NCBI GenBank assembly: GCA_037102815.1
Contig: BTPP01000004.1
Location: forward strand, 4,464,001-4,528,000
Length of the DNA stretch: 64,000 nucleotides
Origin: Neurospora intermedia
Lineage: Eukaryota; Ascomycota; Sordariomycetes; Sordariales; Sordariaceae
Direction of reading: 5' to 3'
Below are positions 10,012 to 21,415 of this stretch, piece by piece. The notes beneath the pieces are model-generated. The model worked only from the letters and a program-made list of their open reading frames with translations, searched no databases and was not told where the DNA came from. Position numbers and translations under genes: made by a program. Each line of letters starts with the position of its first letter. The stretch's first letter is position 1.

Positions 10012-12332
10012 TCAAAAATACCCGCCCGGTCCTTGCTCCGAGGGCACAGCAACCTGATTGTGCGTCAGCTGCTGATGTTGCGGCACCAATTTTGAGGCAG
10101 GAGTCTCCAGCATCTCAATCCCCTTCACATCCGCACCGAAATCCATAATCAGAATCTTTGGATCCTGTCCGGAGCTGACAATACGCCTGTAATCGCTCTT
10201 GGCGGATAGCACCCAGCTGTTATGCCACTGAGGGAAATCGAGCAACTGGGCGCCGGTCTCCATATCCCACACCTTGATATCCGTATCGTAGCTTCCAGAG
10301 ATCAACCTGCCCGACACGCTGTCGACGTGAAGAGAGCGGACCAAATCGCCATGCGCCTTCATTTCGCGCACGCATTCGCCCGTGTTGGCGTCCCAGATGC
10401 GAATGACGCGGTCGTTGCCAGCGGAGGCGACGTACCGTCCGTCCTCGGAGAACTGGCTGCAGGCGAGACCCTTGGTGTGGCCCAAGAACTCGCGGATCTG
10501 CTTGCCAGTTTCGATGTTCCAGAGCTTAACGCGGAAGTCACCGGAGCAGGAGACGATGGTGTTGCCGCGCATTTGCACGGCATTGACGGGACCGGTGTGG
10601 CCGCGGAGTTGTTTGAGCAAAGCACCCGTGGCGCGGTCCCAGACGCAGATGGACACGTCCTTGGAGCAGGTGACGATGTGCTTGTCATCGAAGACAAGAT
10701 CGAGGACGGCGGCAGAGTGGTGACGAAGTTGACGGACGGGTTGGTAGCCGGAGGCGATATCGTAGACGATACAGGTGGCATCGGAGGAGCCGGTGACGAG
10801 GATCTCATCGTCGTACTGGAGGCAGAGGATGGAAGCCCGGTGGAAAATGGGGGGTGAGAAGAGGGCCGGTGAGGAGAAGTGACTCCTGGCGGGGGTTTGA
10901 ATTTGACCGCTGGCTGAGGGGTGGGGGTCGAGCTCGGGAAGGGTCGCATAGTGGATGGGATTGCCGGCTTCGTCGTGGAGGAGGGACAAGTCGGAGTCAT
11001 TGATAATCTCGGGCGGACCCAGAACGAGCTTGCAGGAGTAAGTCTTCATGTCCCAAACACGAATGGTTTTGTCACGAGAACCGGTGATGATTTTGTGTCT
11101 GTACAATGTTAGCATATGATGCAATTTCAAAGGAGCAAATCGGGGACATACTCATCAAACTGCAAGCAGTAGATACTATCCGTATGGCCATGGAGGTAAA
11201 TAGGACGAGCTTTGCCCTCCTTCCATCTCTTGTCAAGTTCTTCTCTGACCCTGTAGATCTCCTTCCAGTCGTTGCCAGGGCGGATGGCTGGCACACCAAG
11301 ACCGGTTCCCGGCTTGACGGCTCCGCTCGTGGCGTAGGTGGTGGTCTTTTCCCGGAGGAAAGACTCGCGCCAAATATGCTGGTTCCTAGCAGCATGGTTC
11401 CATGACCTACTGACGAGGGAAGCAGAAGCCAGTGATGACGCATCCAATTGTCCCAGGATATGGATTCCGAGTTCAAGAGGTAGTTGGGAGATGAAGTCGA
11501 CCTTGATGATGTCCACCTCGTCGTTGGGAGAGGGGCTATTCAGCTCAATGTCGACATCGGAATCAACGCCATCCATGAAGACGTCAGACTCGGACGATCT
11601 ACCTCTCGTGACGGCAATGCCAATTCCACTCTCGTAGTCGTCCATGCCGTCGTTTGCCCATGGTCGGGGTGCAGGAATATTGATCATCTCGAGGCCGTGA
11701 CCTGCACTCGCGGCGGCTTGCCGTGCAGCAGCACCGGTATTACGGGGGATGATCGGAGGTTGCTCGCCGGAGCCGGGTACGGGAAGAGGCGGTGATTGGA
11801 GGGCAATGTGACCGTAGGGGTATTCGCCGTGGTGGACAGACATTCTACGGGAATGGCGGTGGAAGCTCGTGGCTTGACGGAGTTTGTTCCAGGTCGAATG
11901 CGCAGTGGTGGGACGAGCAGTTGCAGACGGTTGAGAAGGACCGGCACCGGCGTCCGGCTCAAAAGTCGGAGTATTCGGAACGGAGGTCCTCCTATGGACG
12001 ATGCCCTTCACACCGGAACGAAAGGAGACAGAGGCGCGGCGCAGCATGCCCTTCAGCTTGTGCCCCTGTTTGGTTTGGGCGGGGACGGCATCGTCGCTCG
12101 CGGCACTGTTCTGGCGGTGACTGCGGAAGGGGCCATGGTTTTGACCGAAGATGCTGTGCTGGAGGGTCGAGTCTCTTGGCCCATGGTTGTGTGTCGTCGA
12201 CTTTGCGGTGTGCCAGGGGGGTGACACGCTGAGACTGTGGCCGCGGCGACGGTTCGTCTTGGTCGAGGACTCGGCGGCGTGGGGAGACTGGGCTTCCTCC
12301 ATCGAGGCGGTTGCGCGAGCGTGTGCCTCCAT
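10012..12332 (-). CDS. F-box and seven-WD40-repeat protein (SCF substrate adaptor)
   Basis: Two exons, 12332-11152 and 11098-10012, with a 53-nt intron: donor GTATGT, branch GCTAAC, acceptor ACAG. They encode 755 residues. Residues 1-280 are a basic, Ser/Pro-rich, probably disordered N-terminus. An F-box spans about 281-327 (ISQLPLELGIHILGQL). Seven WD repeats follow from about residue 375, with classic endings such as TIRVWD, SICVWD, VKLWN, VIRIWD and IKVWD; the last blade ends ILIMDFG. This is the layout of SCF ubiquitin-ligase adaptors of the Cdc4/Met30/beta-TrCP type: the F-box binds Skp1 and the propeller binds phosphorylated substrates. Neurospora has several (FWD-1, SCON-2, Cdc4), and I cannot tell which, if any, this is. 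The start is the first ATG of the frame; another ATG lies ten codons later. Confidence 0.92.
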
Positions 12333-12847
12333 AGTTGAGAGTCGGATTCGAGTAAGTGGTGAGGGCCGACAAAGGAGGGCTGGAGTAGGAGGAGCGCCGA
12401 GAGGATTGCGCCGAATGGATCGGGGAACTAAGGAGGGTGAAATGGCGGAGAAGCGATCGAGTTAAAGCAATTGAAGACTAAGTGTACGTAGTATGGTAGC
12501 GCGGAAAGGACGTTGGGCTTCTGATGTCATTGACCCATATGTATGTTTTGGCGAGTCCACCTCTGTGTGAGACAGGAGGGCTGAACTTGTGCCCTTGCGA
12601 CCGGCCGAGGTCTGCACGAGTGAATCGCGACTGCGAAGTTTTCTGCAGACGCCCGGACTGGCTGGGTGGAAATCCCTGGGAAGATTGGCGACGTGATCGA
12701 GGGCTGCCAGTGGCGGGATGGACTGAATGGGAGGGAGAGGTGCTGGGTTCGACCTGGATCTGAGATCAGGGCGGTCGTGGTCTCGACGGTGGTTGGAAGG
12801 CAGAGAAGCGGACTGGACGGGGACCTGGATGGGTGCTAGAGCTAGTA
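12333..12847. other. upstream region of the F-box gene
   Basis: Presumed promoter and 5' leader of the minus-strand F-box gene. Minus-strand frames here are not recognisable as protein. The region ends at the left TA flank of the miniature element. Confidence 0.4.
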
Positions 12848-13191
12848 CAGTAATGTCCCCTGTTATTGCAACACAATTCCTGCAGCGATTTTTCTTGCAA
12901 TAGGTAGGGTGTTTGCAAAAGGAGGATCCTGCGCACGGACCGAGAATAGGCATTCACGCCACTGGAAGACGCCGAGGGGCCGGAAAAGTGGGTCGCCAAG
13001 CCCCGATATGGAGGTGTAAGTGTTCACTCCCTAAGAAAATCGATCCCTGTTAATGCAAAAATCTGACCATAGCTATTGCAATTAGCAGTTAGCAGTCCCA
13101 GTATGGGTTTTTAAATCTTGCCCTCAACTATCTGTGCAATAAGTAGGGTGCTAGCATTAGGGGGGGGTTGCAAAAGCAGGGGACTTTACTG
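12848..13191. mobile_element. 344-bp MITE with 26-bp TIRs and TA flanks
   Basis: The left end reads CAGTAATGTCCCCTGTTATT... and the right end, read on the other strand, CAGTAAAGTCCCCTGCTTTT.... About 22 of the first 25-26 positions match. Each end is bordered by TA (12846-12847 and 13192-13193), the target duplication of Tc1/mariner/pogo-type transposons. There is no transposase frame inside, so this is a non-autonomous miniature inverted-repeat element. Internally, a block near 12897 (TGCAATAGGTAGGGTG) recurs near 13133 (TGCAATAAGTAGGGTG), suggesting an internal duplication or a nested copy. It sits in the upstream region of the F-box gene and could affect its promoter. The autonomous partner is unknown. 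Confidence 0.75.
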
Positions 13192-13193
13192 TA

Positions 13194-16100
13194 GAGAGGT
13201 GGGATGGCACTGATGCGCATCAGCCCCCGAAGCGGGAAAAGTCTAGAAAGAGTAGTCTAGTGGAGCGACTGAAGAAAACAAGTATGTAGTCGGGTGTAGT
13301 CCGAGTGTAGGTAGTGTAGAGCGACGGTGTCGAATGAGGGGCGAATCAGTGTTGAGAAAGGGAGGCGCGAGCAAGAGGCCGGGGGATTTGGCCGAGCTAA
13401 GATGGTGTGGGTTCAGGCAAAGCAGGGAAGACAATGCCCTTTTCTCGTGTTCCGTCGTCGTCGTCGTCGGTGGTGTTGGAGTAGAGGTACCGTTCGCTGG
13501 ATTGTCCACGGTACCTAGGCTCGAAACAGTCGCGTGAGTTATCGATCTTGAATTGCAAAAAAATAAGCCAAAACGCAAAACAAGAATTGAAATGGAGGAT
13601 CTAGAAAGGCGGTGGGAAGGGGGAAGTCACTGGTGTGGACCGTGGTGGAGGGAGGAGGGGGAAAAGGTAAACAATGAAAGCGACGACGACTCTGTGTGTT
13701 GAAGAAACAAAGACCGACTGTGAAACAGCCCTGGTCCGCTGGTGCATAACGCATTCCCTTCCCAGCCTTCGCACCAAAAAAAAGTGACTTCCAACCCGAC
13801 GCCCGTAGTGTACAATAATTCCACCTTCCAGTGGGACAAAGGCCGCACAACAACCATTTCCCAGCCTCCGGGCTCCTGGGGTCGGATGGGGGGGAGGGCA
13901 GGCGCAGGGCAAGGGGCGGGAGCGGTGGATCACAGGGAAGGTGCACTAATTCAGGGTCACGCAGGTTCCATTTTGCAGCATCACTGCCGTCTGCGTACAC
14001 ACAATCACGACGACGACGACGACGGCATTTCAACCGTTGAACATTGAAAAACCAACCACGATGTCTCATGTCACTATCGAACTGGCAATTCTAAATATTA
14101 GCAACTTTTTCCTGTTCGTACATCTTTCAAAGTTGCCAACCTGTTGTCAATGGCGGTCTGGGCCGGGGAAGCCATGCCAGGTCACTGCACCTAATGAACG
14201 CAATGACCGCCACGCTTCCACGGCACCGACCGACCACCGCCTCTCTGCACCTTTGCAATGCCCTGGTTTGGCGGTGGAGTGTAACCATGAATACAGGTAC
14301 CTCTAACCATTGCCGGTTAACAACCAAAGGACACCGAGATGTCGGAATGAAACGGTTGAATGTTCATTTCTTTTTGATATATACTACAGAAGTCTTGAAT
14401 GACGAATCCAGGGCGGTGGAATAGGAAACACCATTCAAATCAAATTCTGGGTCAATTCGACCCCAGTAGTTTGTGGAAAAACTGATGGGTTGTCGCAACT
14501 CGGAACTGCAGTGACTGAAATTGCGTGTCCTTCACAAAATCCGGGGTATCTTTTACGCACTGTACATATTTGACAGCCACTGCACAGGGATCCGTCGCCG
14601 TCGCTCGGGTCATTCCTTGTGGCCAGGGGTAGTGTACATATCTGAATTGGGTTCAGTTCAAACCAATATGGTGATTGAGTCCGAGTTTCGTGTTGGCGGG
14701 ATCTGGATGGCAAATTTTTGCTTTCATTTTATTTGGTACAGTACAGTAGAAGAGATGAATTCTTTGTTTCATCCCAAGATGGTTGGATGTGTGGTGGCCA
14801 ACGAGACGGATCGAGCGATCATCAAAAAAATATTTCGTCGCATCGCATTGCAGACACACACACCTCATCGGCCAGCGAGTGCCTCTGGGTACCGAACCGA
14901 AAGGTTGACCACTTCACGCATCATCTCATCATTATTATCGAACACGGAGGCGAAACATTCGCTCCCTCGCCATCCGACCTGCCTGCCCTTTCCAACTCGA
15001 CGACAATTTCAATTGCGGCTGACTGACGCCGAAATTCTTTTTCCCGTCGGCGTTCGTTGACGAATGACAATTCATGTGTCCCGAGAAAAGGTCCCGCTCA
15101 CATAAGCCGTTCGTGACTGGCTGAATGACGGCGACTGGCTCAGCTGGGCGGCTGGGCTGGGCAATGATTTGCGATTTGCGATTCGCGATTCGATCTCTGT
15201 TTGCCAGTGTGTTTTCTGGGTTTTCGGGACGACGTTTGTTTGGTGGATGCTCAGATTGATTACCTCAGGAACAAGATGATCTCACAGATGATGGGGACGA
15301 AGCATGAGTGGGTGTTGAGGAAATGAGGCTGTTAGAGACAATGGCCAATAAGATTGGATGGTTGCACTAAATGTTTGGGTTAGGTGTTCTTGGTCATTGT
15401 TTCTTTTTGGTTGCCTCAACAACATTTTTGCCGGTATTAAAATTGTTAGCGCGCTGATTTGCAAGGGGCCAAAACTCTGATTGTCGTACAGAATATAGCT
15501 GGTTTGACCACATCTGAAGCCCTTAAAACTGTGGGGTGATAGTACCGCGCTAGCAACTTCAATGCCGGCAGAGTTAATAGCAAACGCTGACTGGAGTCTT
15601 CCAACTGTGTGTTGGCCTGGTATCCTGATATGTTCCGCAGCGACAAGACATGACTTTCAATTCATAGGGTGCCTTAACACCTGCATTAGGTGTTTTAGCA
15701 GTGGCTTACCTCCGCGTACTGCTAGTTCATTTTCGAACAAAGTCCGGCTCTCATCCGGATCTTGGCACTCGGCATCCCCGATAAAGTGGGTCCAAATTCG
15801 GTTCCCCAGTCTCCACATCAGGCCATGACGACTTTTGTACCTGCATCCGGCCACGCCCGACTAACATCGAATTCTGGATCACATTGTATCAACCTAATGT
15901 AGCCAGTGCGGATGCTATGCCATTGTTGAAGGGGTTGAGGACAGGCATCCTAAAAGAACAAGGTCGAGATGAACCGGTACAATGTGTCAAGAAAAGTGAT
16001 TGTGAAAACGATTTTCATCGCTTAATTCTTCAACTTAAGAATGGAAGAAGGATGGGCGATTCCCGCCTATCCTTAAATACTAGTTTACACGTGGTTGGTT

Positions 16101-17587
16101 CGGGTTATCTCCCCGAAGTATCTGATCCCTCCGAAGGGATCAGATACTTCAACACAATGGACAAGAGACGACTCTTGTCCACATCTAAGCGATCTGTTCG
16201 CAAAGGACCACCTCGCCACTTATCCAAAAACCGGCATAAAGCTTCTGATTGACATTGAATCCTTTTGGCAGAAAGTGGCACTCCTGCAAACTTTTTCCGC
16301 GGTTCATGAAGGTGTTCATGACACGGTTACTGTCCGTCCCTATTTGATGGGATCATGGGGGCTGTGCAGGAAAGGGAATTAGTAGCATGCTGATAGAAAA
16401 CCGCAAAGCATTGGTGGGAGAGAAAAAGGCGGACAAGAAAAGGCGAGAAAGGATAGGATGGGAAGAGAAAGCATGGGAATAAACAGGGTGAGAAAGAAAA
16501 GGGTGGACTATGAAGAATGAAGCTTCACCATGGATAGGAAGGAATCGATTGAAGAAAATCTTCAGATCCCAAGTGGTCATGTACCGTTCAGCATCTGAGT
16601 GTTGCGCTGTGGGAAAACAGCTGGGGATGTTGGAGTGACAAAGAGCACCGTGTGAATGCTAGACATCCTAATAGTCGGCATTCACCCATGTAAGAAAGCT
16701 CGCGTAAAGTCTAAAAGCACCTTTCACGGCTCAAGAAGTGTTATGTTTCAACTTTGACGATCTGACATGTTTTCGGGAGGAAAATGGTCAACGGTCGCTT
16801 GACGGGGATATTCCGTTTCCCCTTACCCTATCAAAACAGACGATCTTTCCAGATTAGGCAATCGGCCACCGGCTCCGAGAAGGATGCATCTGGAAGGCCG
16901 TTGTTTTGGTCAGGTAGATGAACCACCCAACAGTAAACCCCAAAACTCCACTCGTAGACGGAGGACACTCCTGGACCCCTGGCAGTGGGAGCATCATCGA
17001 GCCCTGCTTGAACGAGGTAGACACGGGCAGTTTAGCCGGCGCAGCCTATAAGCCGAACAAAGAGTGAGGGGCCTGTTTCGCAGAATATATAATATGAGAG
17101 GAGTAGATGAAATGCCGTGTCGGCTTCGTCATCCTCCACTTCTTGATCGCCTCAGATGTTTCCCGTTTGTCAGGCAGACGGCATGGCCATCAAGGGGATT
17201 ATGGAAAATATGGATGAATTGATCGTCGAGAGGTTTCGGGTTTTTCGCTTGCTGGTGCCATCTGGACACTCGTTTGCTTCCGCGCGTCGGTGTTTAGGTA
17301 AAAGTGATTGCCGATCGACTCGAGTTGTATGTTTCTGCGGCAGTTGTTCGGGCCACGAACCGACTACCAGGCTCGTGAGCTGTTAGAAGGAGTTGGCAGA
17401 AGTAACCGGGTAGGATAGATGGAAGATGATAAATAAGCACGCTGTGTACTCCCAATTGGATCTTCCTGTCCCGTTCAAGCGTCATCGTCGGGAGCCAAAG
17501 AACGAGAGTGTCTGAAAAGTGTCGTCCGTAGGATCCCAGTGTCTTCAGCTTCATCTTTCTTTCCCATCTCGTCACTCGACAGATATC
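13194..17587. other. 4.4-kb spacer with triplet tracts and hairpins
   Basis: No protein gene can be supported. CGT/CGA triplet runs lie near 13453-13469 and 14008-14024, and GCGATT(C/T)-type tandem repeats near 15171-15196. A cluster of inverted repeats at 16002-16181 is listed separately. An AT-rich TATA-like stretch at about 17083-17094 could belong to the AA9 promoter. Confidence 0.45.
16002..16181. repeat. cluster of inverted repeats (hairpins)
   Basis: Several inverted repeats lie within 180 bp. At 16048-16074, 11-bp arms (AAGGATGGGCG) have one mismatch and a 5-nt loop. At 16115-16150 there is a perfect 16-bp arm, GAAGTATCTGATCCCT, with loop CCGA. At 16158-16181 there is a perfect 10-bp arm, TGGACAAGAG, with loop ACGA. 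A weaker fold with TGAAAA-CGA-TTTTCA lies near 16006-16020. The last two strong hairpins are only 7 nt apart. A 122-codon frame covers the region but looks non-coding. The nature is unknown: a structured RNA or a mobile-element remnant are possible. Confidence 0.7.
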
Positions 17588-18511
17588 ATGGTTAAAGCGT
17601 TGGGACTCCTGGCGTCTTGCGCCTTGTTCTCCCAAGCCCTTGCACATTCCCACATCCTGTACCTCATCATCAACGGACAGCAGTATCGAGGATTCAATCC
17701 CCATGCTCCTGATGCCATCACCAACAGCATCGGATGGTCGACGAGCGCGGTTGACGATGGCTTCGTGACGCCGTCCAATTACTCGAGCCCCGACATTATC
17801 TGCCACCGCGACGGCAAGCCGGCAAAAGCCCACGCACCCGTCAAAGCCGGAGACAAGATCCAGATACAATGGAACGGCTGGCCCCAATCCCACAAGGGCC
17901 CTGTCTTGTCGTACCTAGCCCCCTGCGCCAACACCACAGATGGATGTGCTTCGGTTGACAAGCGCAAGCTGTCATGGACCAAGATCGATGACTCGTCACC
18001 AGTTCTGCTCGACGAAAAAGGTGGCCCACCCGGTAGATGGGCAACCGATGTCCTAATCGCCCAGAACAATACTTGGCTGTTGGGTTTGCCGAACGATCTC
18101 GAGCCGGGACCGTATGTGTTGCGTCACGAGTTGATTGCACTGCACTACGCCAATCTGAAGAACGGAGCGCAGAACTACCCGCAATGCGTGAACTTGTGGG
18201 TGGAGGCGCCTGGGCCAAAGGCCATAACGGTCGGCAAGGAGGAAGTGGTGGTGGCAGGGCAGAAAGAAGGGGTGCCAGCCACGGCGCTGTATAAGGCCAC
18301 GGACCCGGGAGTGGCCATCGATATCTACACGACGCTTTCGACGTATGTTATCCCGGGGCCAACGCTGGCGCCTGAGGCGAAGCCAGTGCCGGTGACGGAG
18401 CAGGGATTGAAGAGCACCATCACAGCAGTAGGGACGCCGGTGGTCGTGACGCGGGCAACGTCAACTGTCCCAATGCTTAACGGTAAGACGGCAGCGGCGT
18501 TCAAAGGTTGA
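17588..18511 (+). CDS. AA9 lytic polysaccharide monooxygenase
   Basis: Single-exon gene of 307 residues. AA9 enzymes (formerly GH61) are secreted copper enzymes that cleave cellulose or related glucans oxidatively. The chosen ATG gives a 19-residue signal peptide ending QALA, so the mature protein starts with the obligatory copper-binding histidine (His20, HSHILYL). The second histidine-brace residue is His102 in WPQSHKGPVLSYL. The conserved His180 (LRHE) and the Gln195/Tyr197 pair of GAQNYPQC, which supplies the axial tyrosine, are present. Cysteines at 72 and 200 could form the usual disulphide. There is no CBM1 module; the C-terminus is a Pro/Val/Thr-rich tail of about 90 residues. An upstream in-frame GTG is not needed. 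The substrate cannot be told from sequence alone. Confidence 0.95.
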   Translation: MVKALGLLASCALFSQALAHSHILYLIINGQQYRGFNPHAPDAITNSIGWSTSAVDDGFVTPSNYSSPDIICHRDGKPAKAHAPVKAGDKIQIQWNGWPQSHKGPVLSYLAPCANTTDGCASVDKRKLSWTKIDDSSPVLLDEKGGPPGRWATDVLIAQNNTWLLGLPNDLEPGPYVLRHELIALHYANLKNGAQNYPQCVNLWVEAPGPKAITVGKEEVVVAGQKEGVPATALYKATDPGVAIDIYTTLSTYVIPGPTLAPEAKPVPVTEQGLKSTITAVGTPVVVTRATSTVPMLNGKTAAAFKG

Positions 18512-19186
18512 GGCCCACGGCTTGGAGGCTGTCTTGGAACAGAGTCAGAGGGTAGTTTGGCTTCAGATGTACATACCTTGACCGATGTGTCTCTCAGGGC
18601 GCTTGATGTATTCGGTCCTCGATGTTGTTGATTATATCGACATTGTTGACAGCTCGCGCTTCTCCCCAGCCAATGTGACTCTGGTCATGAAATGTGCTCC
18701 CATTGTGATCCGGGAACGTTTGGCCCGATGGGTTGGATGGGCAGGAGAGGCAGGTGCCTGGACAGCTGGCAAGACCAAGCTGTCAAGGTTCTTCCGGGCC
18801 GCTACAGGTATCTGCATGTACTTGTACTTGTAAGTCAACAATCCAGTTGCAGTTTCTGATTGGTCCTCGTACCTGCAGGTTGGAGGCCAACAACAAACGG
18901 CCATCTACCTCATTACACTAACTATCAGGGGTACTACTTACATACTGAAATAAGGGAAACAGTGTTAGTGCAAGCTGCCTGGCGCATTTCCCCGCCATCA
19001 ACATCGGGACGACATCGCGCCTTGAGTTGGGCGTCGAAAACTTCCACTTCACCACCGTCACACGACTTCCTCGACGAGGCACAGGAAGGGCATGTCGTCT
19101 CGCTTCAATCTGAGCCCTCGATTCGTCACATGATCTTCTCCGTCCTTTGCGCATAGTCACTCCTTAACATCGGTCCGGTGTCAACG
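18512..19186. other. spacer between AA9 and helicase genes
   Basis: Contains the 3' flank of the AA9 gene and the upstream region of the helicase, both on the plus strand. No further gene or RNA is seen. Confidence 0.5.
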
Positions 19187-21415
19187 ATGCGCCAGGGCGT
19201 TTGGAGGCTGGCGGGGGCATTCCGAACAGCATATCTCGAGCCGAGCTCGCGATTCTCTACTTGCGCGCCTGTCCATAAAAGGCAGGGTCGAAATTCCAAG
19301 GCAGCGAACAAGGGAAAGTCTGGGCAACTACTGGATCACAATGGGCGACCACTATCCGAAGAAGCAATAGCGGTTGCCCGCGAATACTGGAGATTGCAGC
19401 GGCTTTGTCAGTCCTCCCCGTCGCCTCCATCGCATATGCTTCTTCATGAGATACAACTTCACCGGGCAGCCTACAACCACGTCGTGCTGAACTTGAGCCG
19501 TGCGCCGGGAACTCCCGTGACAGTCACGTACGAACCACCATATATTGCTCCCTCAAGCAACGAATGCACGGCATCACACCGAGATACGACTGTTCGGGAG
19601 CCTCGTATTGACCTCAAATCAGAAAAGCATACCCCCTGGCAGCATATTCATACAGCCACGGAGGAGTTCCTGAAGGTTAAGCAGAAGGAAACAGCATTGG
19701 GGGCCGAAGACCTACCAGAACTCGCCTCAGAGCAGCAACGAATTGTTGAGCTTGCTGAGAGGGGTGATAACATCTTCTACACGGGTTCGGCTGGTTCGGG
19801 CAAATCTCGAGTTCTGCGCGCCATTGTCAGGCGCCTTAAAGAGATTGGTAAAAAAGTCCAGGTAGTGGCTCCTACTGGCAAGGCAGCCTTCAATGTGAAC
19901 GGCATAACCACCTGGTCCTACGTTGGCTGGAGTCCAGGCCTCACCAGGCAAAGTATCAAGGATCTTGTGGCCAAGTCGGGAATCAACGAGGCTGCCCAAA
20001 AACGAATTCAAGGAACAGATGTTCTCATAATTGACGAGATCAGCATGGTGGAAAATCATCATTTCGAACGTCTCAACGAGGTTCACAAACGGATCCGCCA
20101 TGACCACTCGCCGTTCGGCGGCGTCCAAGTCATCGTTGTGGGCGATTTTTGCCAACTACCGCCAGTCTTGCCCTTCGAGCTCTGCTATCGTTGCGGATCC
20201 AGGATGGACAAGAAGGTCAACAAGACCGGGCGAGGCACAACATATACCTGTAAGCCGTGCAAAGCGACCTTTACGGACGATGACAGGTGGGCTTTTCGGA
20301 ACAAAGCCTGGAAGGAATGCAACTTCAACCCAGTCTATCTGAATCAAATTCACCGTCAACGCGACCCCAAGTTCATTGAGATTCTGCAGAAATGTCGAGT
20401 TGGCGCTTGTCTCACGGACCAGGACATCGATTCCCTCGTCAATCATGCATCCAACATAGACAAGAATGCCACCAAACTGTTCCCAACCCGCTAGGAAACC
20501 CGTTCGATCAATGACAGAAATTTTTTCAAACTGCCAGGCAAGCCCCGAGTGTTCAAGTGCATCGATACGTTCCAGTGGAATCGAAAACTCCACCCAGAAC
20601 TAAGATACCTGGGTGAGAGAAATCCGCTGGACGGCACACTCACAGCCCTCAAAGAACAGGTCCTGGAGTCCAAGGTGTATCTCAAGGAGGGAATGCCCGT
20701 TGTCCTCTTCCAGAATCTCAATTTCGCGAAAGGACTAGTCAATGGCAGCCAGGGCGTGGTTGTCGGGTTCGAAAAAGTCCCCCGCCGTGCAAGCCGATTT
20801 GCCGATCGCGTACTTGACACTAACCGCGACGACCATTACAACCCGGAAGTTTTAACCATACTCGAAGACGAATTCCTCTGTGGGGTCGATCGCCAGGAGT
20901 GCCCGAAAGTCGAATTCCCCAACGGGGAAATAGAGGTCATAAGACCCATAATTCGGGTCGTCGAATACGGGAGAAAACCGCCGTATACTTTTCTCGCGCG
21001 AGTGCAACTACCGCTTGGTCCTGCCTGGGCTATGACCATACATCGATCCCAAGGCTTGACCATGGACCGCGTTGCCGTCGACTTGTCCAAGGCTTTCGCC
21101 ATGGGTCAATCATACGTCGCCCTTTCCAGAGCCAAATCGCTCGAGGGACTGAAGGTGGAAGGGGATCCAGGAAAACTCCGCACTGGCATGGGATTGGATC
21201 AGGCTGTCAAGGATTTTATGAATAAGACGTTTGGGGATCAGTGGACTAAGAACTCTGTCCCTGAGAGGTTCTCCGTGCCACGGATACATCAGGCAGTTGA
21301 CAACACGGACCTAGCCCGGATTAAAGCGCGTAATCAATCGGGTAGTACATGGGAGAAATTGCTCAATTGGTGGATGAAGGGGGGAAAGAGGGATGACGGG
21401 CCAGGCCATGTCTAA
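19187..21415 (+). pseudogene. PIF1-type DNA helicase with in-frame TAG
   Basis: One continuous frame of 743 codons encodes a PIF1 superfamily 1B helicase, but codon 436 (20492-20494) is TAG. Before it: Walker A GSAGSGKS, motif Ia VVAPTGKAA, Walker B LIIDEISM, motif III VVGDFCQLPPV, and the conserved PTR block. After it, in the same frame: INDRN..LPGK, the [21 protein letters not shown] block and motif [11 protein letters not shown]. The stop sits inside a conserved stretch (LFPTR[13 protein letters not shown]), so an intron is unlikely and no good donor or acceptor pair is seen. The arginine-rich, acid-poor start (MRQGVWRLAGAFRTAY) suggests mitochondrial import. A zinc-ribbon-like insert (CYRC...CKPC, about 20183-20270) interrupts the helicase core. 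PIF1 helicases unwind DNA at mitochondrial and telomeric sites. It is either a recent pseudogene or allele, a sequencing error or a read-through gene. Confidence 0.85.

Noticed and set aside
15884-16252. 122-codon frame across the hairpin cluster
   Set aside because: Inverted repeats dominate the sequence and the translation has no protein-like pattern.
20400-20560. An intron removing the TAG in the PIF1 gene
   Set aside because: A usable acceptor-like CCAG exists at about 20533-20536, but no donor with GTANGT character lies upstream, and the bases around the TAG encode conserved helicase residues.
20549-21415. A separate downstream gene for the second helicase half
   Set aside because: Its first listed codon is GTG, it has no good start context, and it contains only helicase motifs IV-VI, so it is the continuation of the upstream frame.
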